Shown here: positions 12,927 to 16,282 of the stretch, one piece after another | How the letters are laid out: every line of letters starts with the position of its first letter | Position numbering within the stretch: the first letter of the stretch is position 1 | NCBI GenBank assembly: GCA_026770585.1 | Contig: MU647111.1 | Coordinates: 133,161-149,442 of the forward strand | Length of the DNA stretch: 16,282 bases | Reading direction: 5' to 3' | From: Baffinella frigidus | Lineage: Eukaryota > Cryptophyceae > Cryptomonadales > Baffinellaceae | Notes under the pieces: model-generated | What the model saw: the letters and a program-made list of their open reading frames with translations, nothing else | What the model was told of the DNA's origin: nothing | The model's database searches: none | Translations under genes and position numbers: made by a program

Positions 12927-13266
12927 GTTCGGCCCTGCCCATCTCACCTCCATGAGTCACACCAAGATGCGAAACCAGCCTGTCATACTAGGCTTCTGGG
13001 GCAGGGGAGACTCCTGGGACCATTTTATAGGCCGCTGCCGAGCGAGAAGGGAACATTTCATCTAAACGTAATGCATGGGCCCTACGGTAGGGACATAGGG
13101 GGTTCCTACGGAAAAGCCTAGGTCGATTTTCGACCTTGGCTTTTGATTTCGCGCCAAACCCGCTCGACAGCGGCTGTGGAAACTGGGCTTCCAGCTGCCT
13201 CGATTTTCACACGATCATTCGAAAACAGGGAAAGCTCCAAGACCACCACTTGTTGGTGGTAGTTGT
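12927..13266 (+). other. Intron 20, left part
   Basis: No exon. Holds the hairpin listed at 13112-13144 and a short one (ACCACCA-CTTGT-TGGTGGT at about 13243-13261). Confidence 0.55.
13112..13144. repeat. 15-bp hairpin
   Basis: AAAAGCCTAGGTCGA, loop TTT, TCGACCTTGGCTTTT; one mismatch. Confidence 0.88.
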
Positions 13267-13349
13267 CCATATAACCATTATATTCCATACAACCATTATA
13301 GTCCGTACAACCATTATACACCCCTGGTAGTCCATACAACCATTATACA
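13267..13349. repeat. Minisatellite, about four units
   Basis: CCATAyAACCATTATA units at a spacing of 18, 18 and 29 bases (the third unit carries CACCCCTGGTAGT). Local AT-rich tandem repeat. Confidence 0.88.
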
Positions 13350-13430
13350 TCCCTTTTAAGGTACAAAATATCGTGTGAGGAATGGTACAAACCCTCGGGC
13401 AGGATGATGTTAACCAGGGCGGACGCCCTG

Positions 13431-13542
13431 ATTCCGGCATGAACCTAATGATGGCATTCCGTAGGGTGCTACCGTATGGCATGGTACCGTACGCAATACG
13501 GTAAGGTGCTATGGAATGCCGTTATTAGGTTGCCGCCGGAAT
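13431..13542. mobile_element. MITE-like foldback element, 112 bp
   Basis: 30-bp terminal arms matching at 25 of 30 positions: landmarks ATTCCGGC, AACCTAAT, GGCATTCC on the left and GGAATGCC, ATTAGGTT, GCCGGAAT on the right. The inner part also folds (TACCGTAT/ATACGGTA). No ORF. Confidence 0.82.
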
Positions 13543-13554
13543 TAGAGTGTGGAC

Positions 13555-13690
13555 CCTGACCTGGCGATGGGAGGCATCTACCTGCCATCACCTGGCGGTG
13601 CGAGGCATGCCAATGCAAGGCACCCTGCGCTGGTGGTGGGTGGCAGTGCAGTGGCTTAAGTGGACACCTTGACTTTGCCTCCTCACACAG
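13555..13690. repeat. Tandem duplication before exon 21
   Basis: ACCTGGCGATGGGAGGCAT and ACCTGGCGGTGCGAGGCAT follow each other about 32 bases apart (13559, 13590), with CTGCCATC/GCCAATGC after them. The rest up to the acceptor is unremarkable. Confidence 0.7.
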
Positions 13691-13834
13691 GGTTCGTGGA
13701 CTCGATCCTGTACTGCGCGGTGCTGGCGTGGATCTTCGCCCTGTACGAGATGGTGGCGATGGTGCCGCTCTTCCGGTACATCCTCTCGCGGGACCCCCTC
13801 GAGCAAGGCTTCTTCCAGCGCTACGGCTGCTCTG
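13691..13834 (+). CDS. Exon 21, transmembrane segment
   Basis: Acceptor CTCACACAG (to 13690), phase 1 in and out, donor TGCTCTG|GTCCCC. It reads FVDSILYCAVLAWIFALYEM, VAMVPLFRYILSRDPLEQGF, FQRYGCS. One long hydrophobic stretch (SILYCAVLAWIFALY, then VAMVPLF) carries a buried Glu, followed by a basic/acidic loop. It is the largest and clearest exon of the membrane part, with strongly G/C-ending codons. The intron after it begins with a 120-bp CCCTAAA array. Confidence 0.9.
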
Positions 13835-13841
13835 GTCCCCA

Positions 13842-13961
13842 CCTAAACCCTAAACCCTGAACCCTGAACCCTGAACCCTAAACCCTAAACCCTGAAACCT
13901 AAGCCCTAAACCCTAAACCCTAAACCCTAAACCCTAAACCCTAAACCCTGAACCCTAAACC
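13842..13961. repeat. Telomere-like array at exon 21 donor
   Basis: About 17 heptamers CCCTAAA/CCCTGAA, beginning seven bases after the GT donor. Confidence 0.95.
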
Positions 13962-14820
13962 TGCCTCTCACCGCAAGTTGATAGGGTACTGGCCACTATT
14001 CAAGGTAGTTACGCCGACGGTATTGACTAGGGTCGACGGTCGGACGGTCCTCGCGCTCCTGCAAGAAACCCGGGCCTGGGGGCCCTACAGCCTACCGTAG
14101 CCAATACCGTAGGCTCACCCACCCTGGATTTAGGCCGTTGCCCTATGAACGTGATTTCATCGTTTCCGTTTCGGGGGGAGGGCACGAGGGTATCGGACAT
14201 CGGTACGCCCCTGGTAGAAATCCGGGAAATCTTATCGAACAAGATATTTTACTTGGGAGGGTGGGCGGTTTACAAAGCCCCCTTAGAAAACCCCTGGATG
14301 GTTGGTGGCATACCGCGAGAGAGTGGATAGAGGGGTTCGCGACATGTCGCGAGACACGTCGAGTGCACGTGCAACGCACGTGAGTTGGATTGTATGCCTG
14401 CGCGCCACGCTTGAATGTCACCGTTTGACAAGAGGGTGTTGGGAATGTGGAGACGGGTCCGTCACGCGGCGCATGGAGCATTGGATCACTCAAGTTGAGG
14501 CTCGAGCAAAAGAGGCTGGAGCAAAACAAAGGAGAAGAGTTTGGCAAGAGCCACTGACGGCGTATCCGCGGTCGCGTCCAGACAGCTGTCTTCTAGAGTG
14601 TTCTAGAACGTTGCGCAACCTGCCGGTCTGATCCTTGCTGGTGTCCACTGGGAGGTGTCAGGAAGGAGACGGCCTGAATGCCTGGTCTGATGTTTGGTCG
14701 CGTCCTGGCACAGACGGGCATTTTCAGTGGATGACGGTGTGTGGCGTGCAGGGGGGGGTGACGGGGTGACCGTGTCCGGTGTGCGCAGAGGTCTGATGCG
14801 TGCCCGGTGTCTGCACACTC
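13962..14820 (+). other. Intron 21, central part
   Basis: No exon supported between phase-1 exons 21 and 22. Contains dispersed family 3 copy 2, the perfect 16-bp palindrome TCGCGACATGTCGCGA (14337-14352), and CACGTGC-AAC-GCACGTG (about 14365-14381). Open frames here lack domain signals. Confidence 0.5.
14064..14131. repeat. Dispersed intron repeat family 3, copy 2
   Basis: GAAACCCGGGCCTGGGGG, GCCTACCGTAGCCAATACCG, TAGGCTCACCCACCCTGGAT; counterpart of 4543-4610 some 9.5 kb away. Confidence 0.8.
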
Positions 14821-15006
14821 AATGACTGGTCGGATGCATCCGACCAACGCGATGCAGCGCTCGACTGGTCACGGGCGGTGGATCGCGTTGTTTGTGGCAT
14901 GCCTGCTGACTGACTGATGCGTGTCCTGGGTCACGTCCACGGATGGGCGGTGAATCACGTCGGTTGGCATGCGGGCTGACGGCGTGCCCCCTCTCGGTGT
15001 GCGCAG
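14776..15006. repeat. Repeated copies of exon 22 acceptor region
   Basis: CGGTGTGCGCAGAG at 14776 resembles the real CGGTGTGCGCAGAT at 14995. GGGCGGTG occurs at 14872, 14944 and in exon 22 (15010), the first two each followed by TTG...GGCATGCsbGCTGAC. A perfect 18-bp palindrome GGTCGGATGCATCCGACC lies at 14828-14845. Confidence 0.72.
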
Positions 15007-15078
15007 ATGGGCGGTGTCGAGTGGTGATCTACTTCCCGATCTTGCTGATGATCCTCACCATCGCTGGCTTCATGACTG
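15007..15078 (+). CDS. Exon 22, transmembrane segment
   Basis: Acceptor GTGTGCGCAG (to 15006), phase 1 in and out at ATGACTG|GTCTTG. It reads D-GRCRVVIYFPILLMILTI then AGFMT. A 19-residue hydrophobic span preceded by basic GRCR. The joins to exons 21 (S-D-GRC) and 23 (T-A-SQG) work only in this frame. Fragments like its first bases (GATGGGCGGTG) and its acceptor (CGGTGTGCGCAG) recur upstream in the intron. Confidence 0.87.
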
Positions 15079-15691
15079 GTCTTGACCCCCTCCTGAAAAT
15101 CGTGGGTCTGTATTTCGCATAAGTCACTTCTCCTGAGTATTTCGCTTGAAAGTCAATTCTTCATGGGAATTGGAGCCACTAGGTCTCTGCATCCAAGACA
15201 GTCACCTCTGAAATACGGGCCCACGGTATTCAGTAGCCGCATCGATCCGTCCTCCCTCCACCCGCAACAAGAGAACATCTCCCCTACGTAAAGATGAAGC
15301 TTCGTGCGTTAAGTTGAGCAAAGGCACTCAACGTTTTGAGTGAAAGTTTTGAGCAACGTTGGCATCCTGGGGGCTACGTCCGGCTTGGTTGGTCCACGGA
15401 CTGTCTCTCTGCCAGACTGCAAGCACACTCCCGCCACTCTTGTCTGATCGCATAAGCTGTTCTGTTCCTTGTGCTAACACTGCCCGGTGTGGGAATCGCC
15501 CGAGTGCATACCCAGCCCTGTTGAGAGCACAGCTGTCGGCCCCTGGTTTAGAAAACACACACCTGCGAAGGTTGGGTTCGAAGGTTGAAATCATGTAGTT
15601 GGACGTGTCAGGAGCACGTTGGACGTTGGACGTTGCACGTGTCAGGAGTATGCCCTAAACTGACGAACACGTCCCCCCTCTTGTCCCGCAG
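15079..15691 (+). other. Intron 22
   Basis: No exon supported. Carries the TTGGAGCCA motif (15172), small hairpins ACTCAA-CGTT-TTGAGT (15327-15342) and GTTGAG...CTCAAC, and a TTGGACG mini-tandem with GTGTCAGGAG twice (15605, 15640). Confidence 0.55.
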
Positions 15692-15746
15692 CTTCGCAGG
15701 GAGCACCGCCAGAATGCAAGTACACGCTCTTCTCGGGCGAGTTCCG
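15692..15746 (+). CDS. Exon 23, short loop between membrane spans
   Basis: Acceptor CTTGTCCCGCAG (to 15691), phase 1 in, phase 2 out at TTCCG|GTGCCA. It reads A-SQGAPPECKYTLFSGEF, then R completed by exon 24. It connects two hydrophobic spans with a short polar loop containing Cys and aromatic residues. This donor was chosen because its phase 2 is what exon 24 requires (GEF-R-WDGLL). Later in-frame GT sites give no such join. Confidence 0.78.
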
Positions 15747-16009
15747 GTGCCACCCCTACCAGACTCAACACCTTTTAACAAACACACCATATCCTGAGGT
15801 TTCAGCTGTTTCAGCTGTCGTCCAACGTGATCAGTAAACGGTGCTGGCCCTTCCAACATCGGTACTTCCCCCTCCATGCATGGAGCTTTCACGTGCATGA
15901 ACGTGTCTTTTAATCTTGGCACACACCCCATGTAGGACAAGTCCTCCGTCCGTGCCGGCCCTATGCCGCAGATTCAACTCAGCATAATCGGAGATGTCCC
16001 TTGTTGCAG

Positions 16010-16093
16010 GTGGGACGGGCTGCTGACAGGGCTCTGGATCTTCTCGCTCTCCGCGTTCTTCCTCGGCTACCTCCAGTCCGTCTTCGTCCGCCG
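16010..16093 (+). CDS. Exon 24, transmembrane segment
   Basis: Acceptor CCTTGTTGCAG (to 16009), phase 2 in and out at CGCCG|GTGCCC. It reads WDGLLTGLWIFSLSAFFLGY then LQSVFVR. About 20 hydrophobic residues (LLTGLWIFSLSAFFLGYL), the last membrane span seen. Codons end almost always in C or G. The donor opens an intron that is nearly pure telomere-like repeat. Confidence 0.88.
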
Positions 16094-16212
16094 GTGCCCG
16101 AAACCCTGAACCCTAAACCCTACCCCCTACACCCTAAACCCTACACCCCAAACCCTAAACCCTAAAATATAAACCCTAAAATATAAACCCCCCCCCCTAA
16201 ACCCAAAACCAG
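16094..16212. repeat. Intron 24: almost entirely telomere-like repeat
   Basis: The whole 119-base intron is built from heptamers: GTGCCCGAAACCCTGAACCC, CTAAACCCTACCCC, two AAAATATAAACCC variants, a C9-10 run, then CCCAAAACCAG. Only the first few bases and the last AG differ from the array. Confidence 0.93.
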
Positions 16213-16255
16213 GTGCGCCCCCCCGACAACGACAGCTTCTTCCATCCCCCCCCTT
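16213..16255 (+). CDS. Exon 25, partial end of the gene in this window
   Basis: Acceptor CAAAACCAG (to 16212) and donor CCTT|GTAAGC, the best donor consensus in the window. With the phase-2 join from exon 24 it reads C-APPTTTASSIPPL. The phase-0 frame would read VRPPDNDSFFHPP, which looks more natural, so either the donor of exon 24 or this frame may be off (C homopolymers here are also prone to length errors). The gene continues beyond the window. Confidence 0.5.
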
Positions 16256-16282
16256 GTAAGCCCCTCTCCCCCTCTCCCCCCC

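Larger units (their letters stand above)
161..16255 (+). other. Large multi-exon gene, partial at both ends (helical region + ankyrin repeats + membrane domain)
   Basis: Gene-level entry joining the 25 exon calls below. What is seen: short open stretches with coding-type codon use, each bounded by AG on the left and GT on the right, all on the plus strand. Intron phases agree at every adjacent pair from exon 2 to exon 25 (0-0, 1-1, 0-0 and so on), and ankyrin residues run smoothly across four introns. Only exon 1 (ends phase 0) to exon 2 (needs phase 2) disagrees, so an exon between 332 and 841 is probably missed. The decoded product is about 690 residues: helical, leucine-rich region; two ankyrin repeats; about four membrane spans. 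Known: ankyrin repeats before a membrane bundle occur in TRP channels and other ankyrin membrane proteins. Inference: membrane protein with a cytosolic N-terminal scaffold. It may be two genes split in the 3.2 kb intron after exon 17. No start codon or stop codon is assigned. Confidence 0.68.

Noticed and set aside
13267-13349. Possible CRISPR array
   Set aside because: Four short tandem units with almost no spacers in a eukaryotic intron; an AT-rich minisatellite explains it.

Overview
The window looks like nuclear DNA of an intron-rich, fairly GC-rich protist with plant/alga-type telomere repeats (TTTAGGG/CCCTAAA). There is no bacterial-style operon, no long intact ORF, and no rRNA or tRNA that I can recognise. 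Short exon-like segments (about 40-175 nt, strong third-position G/C) alternate with long introns. Acceptors are nearly always CAG followed by G, and donors are loose GT sites (GTAC, GTCC, GTGC). This suggests an alveolate alga of the chromerid/dinoflagellate kind. That is inference; no marker gene fixes the species.

Main content: one large plus-strand gene, incomplete at both ends, runs through the whole window (about 161 to 16255). I assembled 25 candidate exons by reading frame, codon bias, splice dinucleotides and intron phase. They total about 2.06 kb of coding sequence, near 690 codons. Phases match at every junction except exon 1 to exon 2, where an exon is probably missing. From N to C the product has a mostly helical, possibly armadillo-like region (exons 1-12, about 161-6474), two ankyrin-type repeats (exons 13-17, 7137-8647), and a membrane part with about four hydrophobic segments (exons 19-24, 12260-16093). 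The last exon ends at a GTAAGC donor. Ankyrin repeats followed by several membrane spans recall the layout of TRP-type or other ankyrin channels, but I see no diagnostic pore motif and give no gene symbol. A split into two genes in the long 8.6-11.9 kb gap cannot be excluded.

Introns: they are crowded with repeats. At least thirteen interstitial telomere-like arrays (heptamers CCCTAAA, CCCCAAA, CACCAAA, CCCTGAA) lie there. Most sit directly against a donor or an acceptor, and the last intron (16094-16212) is almost wholly telomere-like. Other contents are short foldback elements with terminal inverted repeats (3471-3600, 4146-4288, 13431-13542), dispersed repeat families, perfect hairpins, homopolymer C/G runs near acceptors, and an AT-richer insertion-like block (about 9880-11450).

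Most interesting pattern: several exons have partial, decayed tandem copies of their own splice site plus adjacent exon sequence ('ghost exons') next to them, notably exons 7, 8, 9, 14, 15, 17 and 22. In the exon 15 ghost all five differences over 13 codons are synonymous. In the exon 14 ghost the copy is interrupted by a pure TTTAGGG run. Together these suggest introns remodelled by local tandem duplication and telomere-repeat insertion at breaks.
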